This document shows, in pieces, positions 25,622 through 34,438 of a stretch of DNA of 64,000 bases. Both the position numbers and the translations under genes were made by a program. Within the stretch, counting starts at the first letter, position 1. Each line of letters opens with the position of its first letter. The stretch is from Streptomyces tuirus (lineage in GTDB: Bacteria; Actinomycetota; Actinomycetes; Streptomycetales; Streptomycetaceae). The notes beneath the pieces are model-generated. The model saw only the letters and a program-made list of their open reading frames with translations, was not told where the DNA came from and made no database searches. The stretch is taken from NCBI RefSeq assembly GCF_014701095.1, contig NZ_AP023439.1:5630001-5694000 (forward strand), given 5' to 3'.

Positions 25622-27829
25622 ATGAGTGCGGAGGCCACGAATTCCGTGACCCCAGGCCCGATGCCGGGCGCGGTGTCAGGACAGGTGACGCCGACAGCCC
25701 CCCGCAGAAAGGCCCGCCCCCGGATCGACCTGCGCCGCCTCGGCCGCGCCGCCCTGCTGGGCCCCACCGCCCGCGGCCGGCTGCCCGACGCCATCAGCCA
25801 TGTCGTCGAGGCCCACCGCGCCCACCACCCCGACGCGGACCTCGAACCCCTGCGCCACGCCTACGTCCTGGCCGAGTCCTCGCACCGCGGCCAGATGCGC
25901 AAGAGCGGCGAGCCGTACATCACGCACCCGCTCGCGGTGACCCTGATCCTCGCCGAACTCGGTGCCGAGACCACGACCTTGACCGCGTCCCTGCTGCACG
26001 ACACCGTCGAGGACACGGACGTGACGCTCGACCAGGTACGCGACCAGTTCGGCGAGGAGGTCCGCTACCTCGTCGACGGCGTCACCAAACTGGAGAAGGT
26101 CGACTACGGCGCCGCCGCCGAGCCCGAGACGTTCCGCAAGATGCTCGTCGCCACCGGCAACGACGTCCGTGTCATGTCGATCAAACTCGCCGACCGTCTG
26201 CACAACATGCGCACCCTCGGCGTCATGCGCCCCGAGAAACAGGAGCGCATCGCCAAGGTGACACGTGACGTGCTCATCCCGCTCGCCGAACGGCTCGGCG
26301 TCCAGGCGCTCAAGACCGAACTGGAAGACCTCGTCTTCGCGATCCTGCATCCCGAGGAGTACGCGCACACCAGGGAGCTGATCGTCCGCAACGCGGCCCG
26401 CGCGGACGACCCGCTTGCCGAGGTCGCCGACGAGGTGCGCGGTGTCCTGCGCGAGGCGGACATCACGGCCGAAGTCCTCATCAGACCCCGGCACTTCGTC
26501 TCGGTGCACCGCGTCTCCCGCAAACGCGGCCGGCTGCGCGGCTCCGATTTCGGCCGTGTCCTGGTGCTGGTGAACGAGGACGCCGACTGCTACGGCGTCC
26601 TGGGCGAGCTGCACACCTGTATGAAGCCGGTGGTCTCGGAGTTCAAGGACTTCATCGCCGTACCGAAGTTCAACCTGTACCAGTCGCTGCACACGGCCGT
26701 GGCGCGCGAGGACGGCCAGGTCGTCGAGGTCCTGATCCGCACGCACCAGATGCACAAGGTCGCCGAGGCCGGTGTCATCGCCCTCGGCAACCCGTACGCA
26801 CCGGCCCCCGAGGACCCGGCCGACGGCGAGCGCGTCGACCCCACCCGCCCCGGCTGGCTCTCCCGGCTCCTCGACTGGCAGGAGGCGGCACCCGACCCCG
26901 ACCACTTCTGGTCGACCCTGCGCGAGGACCTCGCCCAGGACCGCGAGATCACCGTCTTCCGGCCCGACGGCGGCACCCTCGGCCTGCCCGAGGGCGCCAC
27001 CTGCGTGGACGCCGCGTACGCGCAGTACGGCGAGGACGCGCACGCCTGTATCGGGGCTCGGGTCAACGGCCGCCTGGCGACGCTGAGCACCGTCCTGAAG
27101 GACGGCGACACCGTACAGCTCCTCATGGGCCAGGACCCGGCGTCGGAGCCCTCCCGGGAGTGGCTCGAGCACGCCCACACGCCCGCGGCCCGGATCGCCA
27201 TCCAGCGGTGGCTGACCGCCCATCCGGCGCAGGCGGAGTCCCAGCAGCAGAACGAGGCGCGGTCCGCCGGGGACCGCCCGGCCTTGCGGCCCGTCGGCGT
27301 GCCCGACCCGGACGCGGCCCCGGAGCAGCCCGCCGACCGCCCCGGCACCGGTCATGTCCTCGCCGACCGCCCCGGCACGGGCCATGTCCTCGCAGACCTG
27401 CCCGGCGCGACCGTCCGGCTCGCCCGCTGCTGTACGCCCGTACCGCCCGACGAGATCACCGGTTTCGCGGTACGCGGAGGAGCGGTCACCGTGCACCGCG
27501 TGGAGTGCGCCGCGGTCGCGCGCATGAAGGACGGGGGGCGCGCGGAGGTCGGCGTGCGCTGGGGGGAGACCGGTGAATGCCGGGTCACGCTGGTCGCCGA
27601 ATCGTTCGTCCGGCCCCATCTGCTGGCCGACCTCACCGAGGCCATGGCCTCCGAGGGTGCCGAGATCGTCTCGGCGACCGTCGAGCCCCCGACCCAGCAG
27701 CAGGTGCGGCACACCTACACCGTGCAGCTCCCGGACGCCGGTCACCTGCCCGCCCTGATGCGCGCGATGCGCAATGTGGCCGGGGTGTACGACGTCAGCC
27801 GGGCCCAGCCGCAGCCGCAGGGCGGGTGA
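25622..27829 (+). CDS. rshA: RelA/SpoT-family (p)ppGpp synthetase/hydrolase
   Basis: A 735-residue RSH protein. The HD hydrolase domain has HRGQMRKSGEPYITHP, LLHDTVEDTD and KLADRLHNMRTL. The synthetase domain follows (FVSVHRVSRKR...SEFKDFIAVPKFNLYQSLHT...EVLIRTHQMH), with a GSDFGRVLVLV segment that is divergent from the usual DLVGIRI. TGS (ITVFRPDGGTLGLPEGAT) and a C-terminal ACT domain complete it. GGAGGT precedes ATG 25622. Both activities look intact. In S. coelicolor this locus is the second RSH gene, beside relA, which lies elsewhere. Regulates growth through (p)ppGpp. Confidence 0.9.
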   Translation: MSAEATNSVTPGPMPGAVSGQVTPTAPRRKARPRIDLRRLGRAALLGPTARGRLPDAISHVVEAHRAHHPDADLEPLRHAYVLAESSHRGQMRKSGEPYITHPLAVTLILAELGAETTTLTASLLHDTVEDTDVTLDQVRDQFGEEVRYLVDGVTKLEKVDYGAAAEPETFRKMLVATGNDVRVMSIKLADRLHNMRTLGVMRPEKQERIAKVTRDVLIPLAERLGVQALKTELEDLVFAILHPEEYAHTRELIVRNAARADDPLAEVADEVRGVLREADITAEVLIRPRHFVSVHRVSRKRGRLRGSDFGRVLVLVNEDADCYGVLGELHTCMKPVVSEFKDFIAVPKFNLYQSLHTAVAREDGQVVEVLIRTHQMHKVAEAGVIALGNPYAPAPEDPADGERVDPTRPGWLSRLLDWQEAAPDPDHFWSTLREDLAQDREITVFRPDGGTLGLPEGATCVDAAYAQYGEDAHACIGARVNGRLATLSTVLKDGDTVQLLMGQDPASEPSREWLEHAHTPAARIAIQRWLTAHPAQAESQQQNEARSAGDRPALRPVGVPDPDAAPEQPADRPGTGHVLADRPGTGHVLADLPGATVRLARCCTPVPPDEITGFAVRGGAVTVHRVECAAVARMKDGGRAEVGVRWGETGECRVTLVAESFVRPHLLADLTEAMASEGAEIVSATVEPPTQQQVRHTYTVQLPDAGHLPALMRAMRNVAGVYDVSRAQPQPQGG

Positions 27830-27896
27830 CCGGCCAGGGGAAGCCGCAGGGCGGGTGACCGGCCGGGGGAGCCGAAGGACGGCTGACCGACCGGGG
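27813..27896 (+). repeat. 29-bp tandem repeat spanning the RSH stop codon
   Basis: Two nearly identical copies start at 27813 and 27842 and a degenerate third at 27870. The first copy contains the TGA of the RSH gene. The repeat therefore covers the end of the coding sequence and the start of the gap. Confidence 0.75.
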
Positions 27897-28120
27897 GCTG
27901 CGTATGGCCCTGCCGGGTTCGCCCCGCACGGCTGGCACGGCCCTGCCGGGTTCGCCGGGCTCGCCGGGTTCGCGGGGAGGCCCTGGGGCGGTGGAGCGCC
28001 CAGTCCCGGCGGCCTCAGCCGCAGCCGGGTCGGCACCCGGCGCAGGCTCCGGTCCCCGGTTCGGGTGGGACGAAAGCGCGCCGTCCCCGCGGCTCGCCCG
28101 CGCGCTGATAGCCGTGGGGC

Positions 28121-29695
28121 ATGCTCCTGACCCCCCACAGCCAGGCCATCACCTCCACCAGGCGGCGCCGGACCGCCGCCGCCCTGCTCACTTCGGCGAT
28201 CTCCGTCTGCCTCGTCGCCGCGAGCGCGCCCGTCGTCCCGCTCGGCGTCGGCGACCGGCTCTTCCCGTACCTCGGCAACCCGGGCTACGACGTGGCGTCG
28301 TACGACCTCTCGTTCACCTATCCGGGCAACAACAGCGAACCGCTGCGGGCCGTCACCACCATCGACGCCTGGACGACCGCCGACCTGGACCACGTCAACC
28401 TGGACTTCGCCCACGGAACCGTCGAGTCGGTCGAGGTCGACGGCGACCCCGCCGAGTTCCGCAGCGCCGGCGAGGACCTGGTGATCACGCCCGAGGACTC
28501 CGTGTCGGACGGAAACTGGATGCGGATCACGGTGCGGCACACCAGTGATCCCACGCCCGTCAAGGATCGCGAGGGCGGCTGGGTGCGCACCGCGGACGGC
28601 CTCGCCATGGCCAACCAGGCCGACGCCGCGCACCTGGTCTTCCCATGCAACGACCACCCCTCCGACAAGGCGATGTTCACCATCCGGGTCACCGCGCCCG
28701 ACGGTCACACGGCCGTCGCCAACGGCCTGCCCGCCGGAGTGGAGAAGTCCGGCGGCTCCACGACCTGGACCTACCGCAGCCAGCACCCCATGGCCACTGA
28801 ACTCACCCAGGTCTCCATCGGCCGCTCCACGGTGCTGCACCGCACCGGCCCGCACGGACTGCCCGTACGGGACGTCGTCCCGACCGAGCACCGCAAGGCG
28901 CTCGAACCCTGGCTGGAGAAGACCCCCGGCCAGATCGCCTGGATGGAGAGCAAGGTCGGCCGCTACCCCTTCGAGGCGTACGGCCTGCTCATGGCTGACG
29001 CCACCACCGGCTTCGAACTGGAGACCCAGACCCTCTCCCTCTTCGAACGGGAACTCTTCACCGATCCCGTCTACCCCCCGTGGTACGTCGAGTCGATCAT
29101 GGTCCACGAGCTGGCCCACCAGTGGTTCGGCAACAGCGTCGGCCCCCGCACCTGGTCCGACCTGTGGCTCAACGAGGGGCACGCCACCTGGTACGAGGCG
29201 CTGTACGCCGAGGAGCAGGCGGACAAGCCGATGCGGGACCGGATGAAGGCCGCCTACGCCGCGTCCGACCGCTGGCGCGCCGCCGGCGGACCGCCCGCCG
29301 CCCCCAAGGCACCCGACCCCGGCCGCAAGACCAGCATCTTCCGGCCCAACGTCTACGACGGCGCCGCGCTCGTCCTGTACGCCCTGCGCGAGGAGATCGG
29401 CCGTCCGGCCTTCGAACGCCTGGAACGCGCCTGGGTCGGCCGCCACCAGGACGACACCGCCACGACGGAGGACTTCGTCCGGCTCGCCACCGAGATCGCC
29501 GGGCGCGACCTGGACGGCTTCTTCCAGGGCTGGCTGTACGGCGAGAAGACTCCGCCGATGCCGGGGCACCCGGACTGGAAGCCGAAGGCTCCCGCCGCGA
29601 AGCGGGAGGCTCCTGAGGGGAGGCCGAAGGTCCCCGCGGCGAAGCCGGAGGCCCCCGAGAAGCAGGCCCGGCCGGCGATGCCGTCCGCCCGATAA
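28121..29695 (+). CDS. Secreted M1-family (gluzincin) metallopeptidase
   Basis: A 524-residue protein with an N-terminal signal sequence (STRRRRTAAALLTSAISVCLVAASA). The beta-rich N-terminal M1 domain follows, then the catalytic zinc site VHELAHQWFGNS with the third ligand Glu in NEGHATWYE. The C-terminal 40 residues are Lys/Pro/Glu-rich low complexity. The GAMEN-type exopeptidase motif is not obvious, so cleavage preference is unclear. Predicted secreted aminopeptidase. A hairpin terminator lies just downstream at 29713. Confidence 0.88.
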   Translation: MLLTPHSQAITSTRRRRTAAALLTSAISVCLVAASAPVVPLGVGDRLFPYLGNPGYDVASYDLSFTYPGNNSEPLRAVTTIDAWTTADLDHVNLDFAHGTVESVEVDGDPAEFRSAGEDLVITPEDSVSDGNWMRITVRHTSDPTPVKDREGGWVRTADGLAMANQADAAHLVFPCNDHPSDKAMFTIRVTAPDGHTAVANGLPAGVEKSGGSTTWTYRSQHPMATELTQVSIGRSTVLHRTGPHGLPVRDVVPTEHRKALEPWLEKTPGQIAWMESKVGRYPFEAYGLLMADATTGFELETQTLSLFERELFTDPVYPPWYVESIMVHELAHQWFGNSVGPRTWSDLWLNEGHATWYEALYAEEQADKPMRDRMKAAYAASDRWRAAGGPPAAPKAPDPGRKTSIFRPNVYDGAALVLYALREEIGRPAFERLERAWVGRHQDDTATTEDFVRLATEIAGRDLDGFFQGWLYGEKTPPMPGHPDWKPKAPAAKREAPEGRPKVPAAKPEAPEKQARPAMPSAR

Positions 29696-29712
29696 CACAG
29701 TGACGAGACGCC

Positions 29713-29750
29713 CCGTGCCGTGCGACCATCTTCAGGTCGACGCGGCACGG
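29713..29750 (+). terminator. Terminator after the M1 peptidase gene
   Basis: The stem CCGTGCCG/CGGCACGG continues across a small internal loop into CGACC/GGTCG around ATCTTCA. It lies 18 bp after the peptidase stop and 78 bp before hflX. Confidence 0.6.
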
Positions 29751-29827
29751 AACGCCGGGAATCTCCCGGACCACCCGTGCGTTGCAGACAGTGAACAGTG
29801 AACGGTTTCCACCTACGTAAGGATCCA

Positions 29828-31321
29828 ATGACCTCCTCTTCTTCCTTTTCCCAGGACTCCAAGCGCTTCGCGCACAGCCACCCCGATGGTTTTCGGGCCG
29901 ATGCCCTGATGGAAGAGGACGTCGCCTGGAGCCACGAGATCGACGGAGAGCGGGACGGCGATCAGTTCGACCGCTCCGACCGCGCGGCGCTGCGCCGTGT
30001 GGTGGGCCTCTCCACCGAACTCGAGGACGTCACCGAGGTCGAGTACCGCCAGCTCCGCCTGGAGCGGGTCGTCCTCGTCGGCGTCTGGACCTCGGGAACC
30101 GTGCAGGACGCGGAGAACTCCCTCGCGGAGCTCGCCGCCCTCGCCGAGACGGCCGGCGCGCTGGTGCTCGACGGAGTCACCCAGCGCCGTGACAAGCCCG
30201 ACGCGGCCACCTACATCGGCTCCGGCAAGGCCGAGGAGCTGCGCGACATCGTCATCGAGACGGGCGCGGACACCGTCATCTGTGACGGTGAGCTCAGCCC
30301 CGGCCAGCTGATCCACCTCGAGGACGTCGTCAAGGTCAAGGTCATCGACCGGACGGCCCTGATCCTGGACATCTTCGCCCAGCACGCCAAGTCCCGAGAG
30401 GGCAAGGCGCAGGTCGCTCTCGCGCAGATGCAGTACATGCTGCCGCGACTGCGCGGCTGGGGTCAGTCGCTGTCCCGGCAGATGGGCGGCGGCAAGGGCG
30501 GCGGCCTCGCCACCCGTGGTCCCGGTGAGACCAAGATCGAGACGGACCGGCGCCGGATCCGCGAGAAGATGGCGAAGATGCGCCGGGAGATCGCGGAGAT
30601 GAAGACCGGCCGCGAGATCAAGCGCCAGGAGCGCAAGCGCAACAAGGTGCCGTCCGTGGCCATCGCGGGCTACACCAACGCCGGCAAGTCCTCGCTGCTC
30701 AACCGCCTCACGGGCGCGGGCGTGCTGGTCGAGAACGCCCTGTTCGCGACCCTCGACCCGACCGTGCGCCGGGCCGAGACCCCGAGCGGGCGGCTGTACA
30801 CGCTGGCCGACACGGTCGGGTTCGTGCGCCACCTGCCCCACCACCTGGTCGAGGCGTTCCGTTCCACGATGGAGGAGGTCGGCGAGTCCGACCTGATCCT
30901 GCACGTGGTCGACGGTTCGCACCCGTTCCCGGAGGAGCAGCTGGCCGCCGTGCGCGAGGTGGTCCGGGACGTCGGTGCCACCGATGTGCCCGAGATCGTC
31001 GTGATCAACAAGGCCGACGCGGCCGACCCGCTGACGCTCCAGCGGCTGCTGCGCGTCGAGAAGCGGTCCATCGCCGTCTCGGCCCGCACCGGCCAGGGCA
31101 TCGAGGAGCTGCTCGCGCTCCTCGACAACGAGCTGCCGCGCCCGTCGGTCGAGATCGAGGCGCTCGTGCCGTACACGCACGGCAAGCTGGTCGCCCGTGC
31201 CCACGACGAGGGCGAGGTGATCTCCGAGGAGCACACCCCGGAGGGCACCCTGCTCAAGGTGCGGGTACACGAGGAGCTGGCGGCGGAACTCACGCCGTAC
31301 GTTCCGACGCCTGCGCTCTGA
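29828..31321 (+). CDS. hflX: Ribosome-associated GTPase HflX
   Basis: A 497-residue GTPase that splits or rescues stalled 70S ribosomes. The HflX N-terminal domain (residues ~60-230) contains ERVVLVGVW, DGVTQRRDKPDAATYIGSGK and the glycine-rich QMGGGKGGGLATRGPGE loop. The G domain has GYTNAGKSSLLN (G1), DTVGFVRHLP (G3) and NKAD (G4). An ~60-residue polar N-terminal extension is present. I chose ATG 29828, which follows AAGGATCC. A 14-bp-stem terminator follows. Confidence 0.96.
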   Translation: MTSSSSFSQDSKRFAHSHPDGFRADALMEEDVAWSHEIDGERDGDQFDRSDRAALRRVVGLSTELEDVTEVEYRQLRLERVVLVGVWTSGTVQDAENSLAELAALAETAGALVLDGVTQRRDKPDAATYIGSGKAEELRDIVIETGADTVICDGELSPGQLIHLEDVVKVKVIDRTALILDIFAQHAKSREGKAQVALAQMQYMLPRLRGWGQSLSRQMGGGKGGGLATRGPGETKIETDRRRIREKMAKMRREIAEMKTGREIKRQERKRNKVPSVAIAGYTNAGKSSLLNRLTGAGVLVENALFATLDPTVRRAETPSGRLYTLADTVGFVRHLPHHLVEAFRSTMEEVGESDLILHVVDGSHPFPEEQLAAVREVVRDVGATDVPEIVVINKADAADPLTLQRLLRVEKRSIAVSARTGQGIEELLALLDNELPRPSVEIEALVPYTHGKLVARAHDEGEVISEEHTPEGTLLKVRVHEELAAELTPYVPTPAL

Positions 31322-31324
31322 GCC

Positions 31325-31390
31325 TGACCTGAACGCGAGCTGAGCGCGACGTGAGCGCGACCTGAGCGCGCGTCTGAGTGCGTCTCTGAT
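31325..31390. repeat. Degenerate 10-12-bp repeat after hflX
   Basis: About six imperfect copies of a CTGAGCGCGA-like word follow the hflX stop directly and run up to the terminator at 31400. They are non-coding. Confidence 0.55.
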
Positions 31391-31399
31391 GCGACGCGA

Positions 31400-31434
31400 G
31401 AAGGCCCGCTCCCTGCCAAGGGGAGCGGGCCTTC
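31400..31434. terminator. Strong bidirectional terminator between hflX and the protease gene
   Basis: A perfect 14-bp stem (GAAGGCCCGCTCCC and its complement) with a 7-nt TGCCAAG loop, placed between the convergent hflX and trypsin-like protease genes. Confidence 0.85.
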
Positions 31435-31446
31435 AGCATGCGCGGG

Positions 31447-32646
31447 TCACTGACCGCCGTACGTCTTGCTCATATTCTGGTAGAGCGCCTCGGCGTCCCG
31501 GCCCAGCTGCGGACCGGCCAGCCAGGTGTTGTCGGCCGGGCCGATCGAGGTGTTGGAGACCAGCACCGACTTGCCGTTCAGGACCCGGAACCAGCCGCCA
31601 CCGGACGATCCGCCGGTCATGTCGCAGCCGATGCGGTACATCGTCGGCAGGGACGCGCTGAGCGAGAACCGGCCCGGGATGTCGATGCACTTGAACATCT
31701 TCTCGCCGTTGTAGGGCGGCGCGGCCGGGTAGCCCCATGCGCCCATCTTGGCGGCCTCGGCCGCGGACGGGGCGGAGAAGTCCACCTCCAGCGCGGCGCC
31801 GACCGTCTCCTCCAGGGACTTCGCGCCCTGCTCCGGCTTCACGTGCAGCACCGCGTAGTCGTACGCGGCTCCGTCGCCACCGCTCTGCGAACCGCCCTGG
31901 ATCCACTGGTTCGAGGTCGAGGCCCAGTTCGCCCACCAGTTGCCGTAGGGGGCGACCTCGGCCGGGTTCGCGTTGCTGATCTCCGCCTCGGACTTGCCGA
32001 GGTCGTTGTAGGCCGGGACGAAGACGATGTTGCGGTACCAGCCGCCGTTGCCACCGGCGTGGACGCAGTGGCCCGCCGTCCACACCAGGTTGGACTTGCC
32101 CGGGTGGTTCACGTCCTTGACGACCGTGCCGGAGCAGACGGCCGGGCCGTCGGGAGAGTCGAAGAAGACCTTGCCGACCGGCGCCGCGTTGCGGTGGTAC
32201 GGCGTCTTCTCGGCCTGCGCCCGGACAGGTGCCGGGTCCGGGTCGCTGACACCCTGGCCGGCCGACGCGTCCTTCGTCGTGACCGTCTTCTCGGCCTCCT
32301 CGGCGGACTGCATCCGCTCCGGCTTCCAGAGGCCCTCGATCACCGGGTTGACGAAGTCCTTGGCGTCACTGAGCCACTTGTCCTTGTCCCAGTCCTTCCA
32401 GCCGCCGTCCTTCCAGCGGTCGACGTCGATCCCGTGCTCCTTGAGCTTGCCCGCGAGATCGGCCGGAATCTCGACCTTGCCGCCGTCCGCGGCGGCCTGG
32501 GAACTGCCGGCGTCGGGCTTGTCGCCCGCCGAGTCCTCGGAGCCGTTGCAGGCGGTCGCGGTGAGTGCCAGGGCGGCGACGAGCCCGGTGGCGGCGAGGA
32601 CGGTACGCCGCCCACGCCTGGATACGGACGTACGTGTGGAACGCAT
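31447..32646 (-). CDS. Trypsin-fold serine protease, exported (lipoprotein-like)
   Basis: A 399-residue protein. An Arg-rich signal region and hydrophobic helix lead to LALTATACNGS, a lipobox-like Cys near residue 33. A conserved ~50-residue pro-region follows (LKEHGIDVDRWKDGGWKDW... FVNPVIEGLWKPERM). The chymotrypsin-like domain has catalytic His in WTAGHCVH, Asp in YDYAVLHV and Ser in GGSSGGGWF. The triad is intact. Predicted extracytoplasmic peptidase. It is a tandem paralogue of the gene at 32883-34106, with which it shares the pro-region and spacing of all motifs. Confidence 0.88.
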   Translation of the reverse strand: MRSTRTSVSRRGRRTVLAATGLVAALALTATACNGSEDSAGDKPDAGSSQAAADGGKVEIPADLAGKLKEHGIDVDRWKDGGWKDWDKDKWLSDAKDFVNPVIEGLWKPERMQSAEEAEKTVTTKDASAGQGVSDPDPAPVRAQAEKTPYHRNAAPVGKVFFDSPDGPAVCSGTVVKDVNHPGKSNLVWTAGHCVHAGGNGGWYRNIVFVPAYNDLGKSEAEISNANPAEVAPYGNWWANWASTSNQWIQGGSQSGGDGAAYDYAVLHVKPEQGAKSLEETVGAALEVDFSAPSAAEAAKMGAWGYPAAPPYNGEKMFKCIDIPGRFSLSASLPTMYRIGCDMTGGSSGGGWFRVLNGKSVLVSNTSIGPADNTWLAGPQLGRDAEALYQNMSKTYGGQ

Positions 32647-32882
32647 GGTGCGATGACCCCCGTTGTGCGTATGTGTGTATGTGGTGCTGGTGCTGGTGCG
32701 GGGCGCCGCGTGTGCATGTCGGGGTGCGGCGCCGGTGCTCGCGTGCGACTCCCCACTATGCCCGTGGAGTTGAGGGCGTACCGGGGTGGGGCGGTGAAGG
32801 ATTCCGAGAGCCCCGGGGCCGGGTCCTGTGAGCAAGTGGCCCGGGGTGCGCCGCCCCACCGGCAGCGCGATTCAGCGGCCGG

Positions 32883-34106
32883 TCAGCGGTTGGCGTACTT
32901 CTCGCTGACCGAGTCGTACACACCCTTGGCCACGTCGCCCAGGCGTGGTCCGGCCAGCCAGCCCGACGTCACCGGGCCGATCGAGGTGTTGGACACCAGC
33001 GCCGGCTTGCCGTCCGAACCGGTCGCGACCCAGCCACCACCGCTCGAACCGCCGGTCATGGTGCAGCCGATGCGGTACATCGTCGGATCCGACGCGGCGA
33101 CCGACAGCCGCCCGGGCCGGTCCTGGCAGCGGAACAGCTTCTGCCCGTCGTAGGGCGGCGCGGCCGGGTAGCCGATCGCCGTGACGCTCTTCACCTGCGG
33201 CACCGCGGGCGCCTTGAAGTCGACCGGCAGCGCCGAACCGACCATCTCCTCCAGCGACTTGCCGCCGCTGCCCTTCTCCGGCGTCACATGGATGACCGCG
33301 AAGTCGTACGGCGCGCCGTCACCGCCCGTCGAACCGCCCTGCTCGATCCACTGGTCAGAGGTCTGCGCCCAGTCGCCCCACCAGACACCGTAGGGAGCGA
33401 CGTCCTCGCGGGTGGCGTTCTCCAGCTCCGCCACCGGCTTGCCGTCGTCGTTGTACGACGGCACGAACGCGATGTTGCGGTACCAGCCGCCCTTCTTGCC
33501 CGCGTGCACGCAGTGGCCCGCCGTCCAGACCAGGTTGGACTTGCCCGGGTGCGCCGGGTCCTTCACCACGGTCGCCGAGCAGACCGCCGAGCCCTCGGGG
33601 GAGTCGAAGAACACCTTCCCGGCCGTGGCGGCGTTGGCGTGGTACGACGGCGGCACGGCCTGCGCCTCGACGGGCTCGGGCGTCGGGTCGGTCACACCCT
33701 GGTCGCCGGAGAGGTCGCTGTCGTCGACGCCCTGGTCGGGCTCCTCGGCCTCCCGCATGCGGTCCGGGTTCCAGAGGCCCTCGATGATCGGGTTGATGTA
33801 CTCGTGGGCCTCGCGCAGCCAGTCGTCCCGGTCCCAGTTCTTCCAGGCGCCGTCCCTCCACTTGTCGACGTCGATCCCGTGCTCGCGGAGCCGGTCCCTG
33901 ATGTCGTCCGGGAGCCTGAGCTTGCCGTCGTCGGATGCGGTGGCCGACGCGGAGGCCTCCCCGTCCGCCGTGGCGTCGCCCGACTCGCAGGCGGTGGCGG
34001 TCAGCGCGAGCGCCGAGGCGAGGGCCACCGCGGCCAGCACGGGGGAGTTCCCGCGGCGCGCCCTCCCTCCTCGGCCGGTATGGGACGACGGTCGTGTGGA
34101 TCGCAT
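32883..34106 (-). CDS. Trypsin-fold serine protease, exported (tandem paralogue)
   Basis: A 407-residue protein with the same architecture as its downstream neighbour. The signal peptide ends LALTATACESG (lipobox-like Cys), and the pro-region LREHGIDVDKWRDGAWKNW...YINPIIEGLWNPDRM follows. The catalytic His is in WTAGHCVHAG, Asp in YDFAVIHV and Ser in TGGSSGGGWV. The genes are 236 bp apart on the same strand and probably arose by tandem duplication. Start ATG 34106 (MRSTRPSS...). Substrates unknown. Confidence 0.88.
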   Translation of the reverse strand: MRSTRPSSHTGRGGRARRGNSPVLAAVALASALALTATACESGDATADGEASASATASDDGKLRLPDDIRDRLREHGIDVDKWRDGAWKNWDRDDWLREAHEYINPIIEGLWNPDRMREAEEPDQGVDDSDLSGDQGVTDPTPEPVEAQAVPPSYHANAATAGKVFFDSPEGSAVCSATVVKDPAHPGKSNLVWTAGHCVHAGKKGGWYRNIAFVPSYNDDGKPVAELENATREDVAPYGVWWGDWAQTSDQWIEQGGSTGGDGAPYDFAVIHVTPEKGSGGKSLEEMVGSALPVDFKAPAVPQVKSVTAIGYPAAPPYDGQKLFRCQDRPGRLSVAASDPTMYRIGCTMTGGSSGGGWVATGSDGKPALVSNTSIGPVTSGWLAGPRLGDVAKGVYDSVSEKYANR

Positions 34107-34438
34107 GATCTGACTCCCCCTGGTACGGAACGAACGTGGACGAACCGGCTTTACGCCCCCAATTCCCGCTGCCTCGCGGGAACTTCGGGGCGACCTCACG
34201 GTGTCCGGGAACGGCATCACACCCTATGCGGTGGCTGTGGGGACCATCCGACGGATCCGCAACAGTTCCGTCACGGAAAGGATCTTGAGGCAACCCGTAA
34301 CCCCGTGAGTGATCCGGGGTTGGTAGCGGATGGGGGGCCTGCTGTCTGGATGCGGTCCTTTGTGCCCGTGCCCAGTGGGAGGTCTTGGAAGCCGTGGCGG
34401 AATCCACCTATGGGGGGCGTGCGTCCGAGGAGGCCACT
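34107..34438. other. Divergent control region between the protease and siderophore loci
   Basis: A 332-bp gap without a gene. It contains AACCCCG-N9-CGGGGTT (34299-34321), a possible hairpin or operator. I looked for an actinobacterial iron-regulator (DmdR/IdeR) box of the TTAGG...CCTAA type and did not find one. Confidence 0.5.

Noticed and set aside
25676..29698. A minus-strand open frame of about 1340 codons opposite the RSH and M1-peptidase genes
   Set aside because: It is antisense to two well-supported genes, has low-complexity Gly/Val/Asp-rich translation with no domain, and is explained by high third-position G/C.
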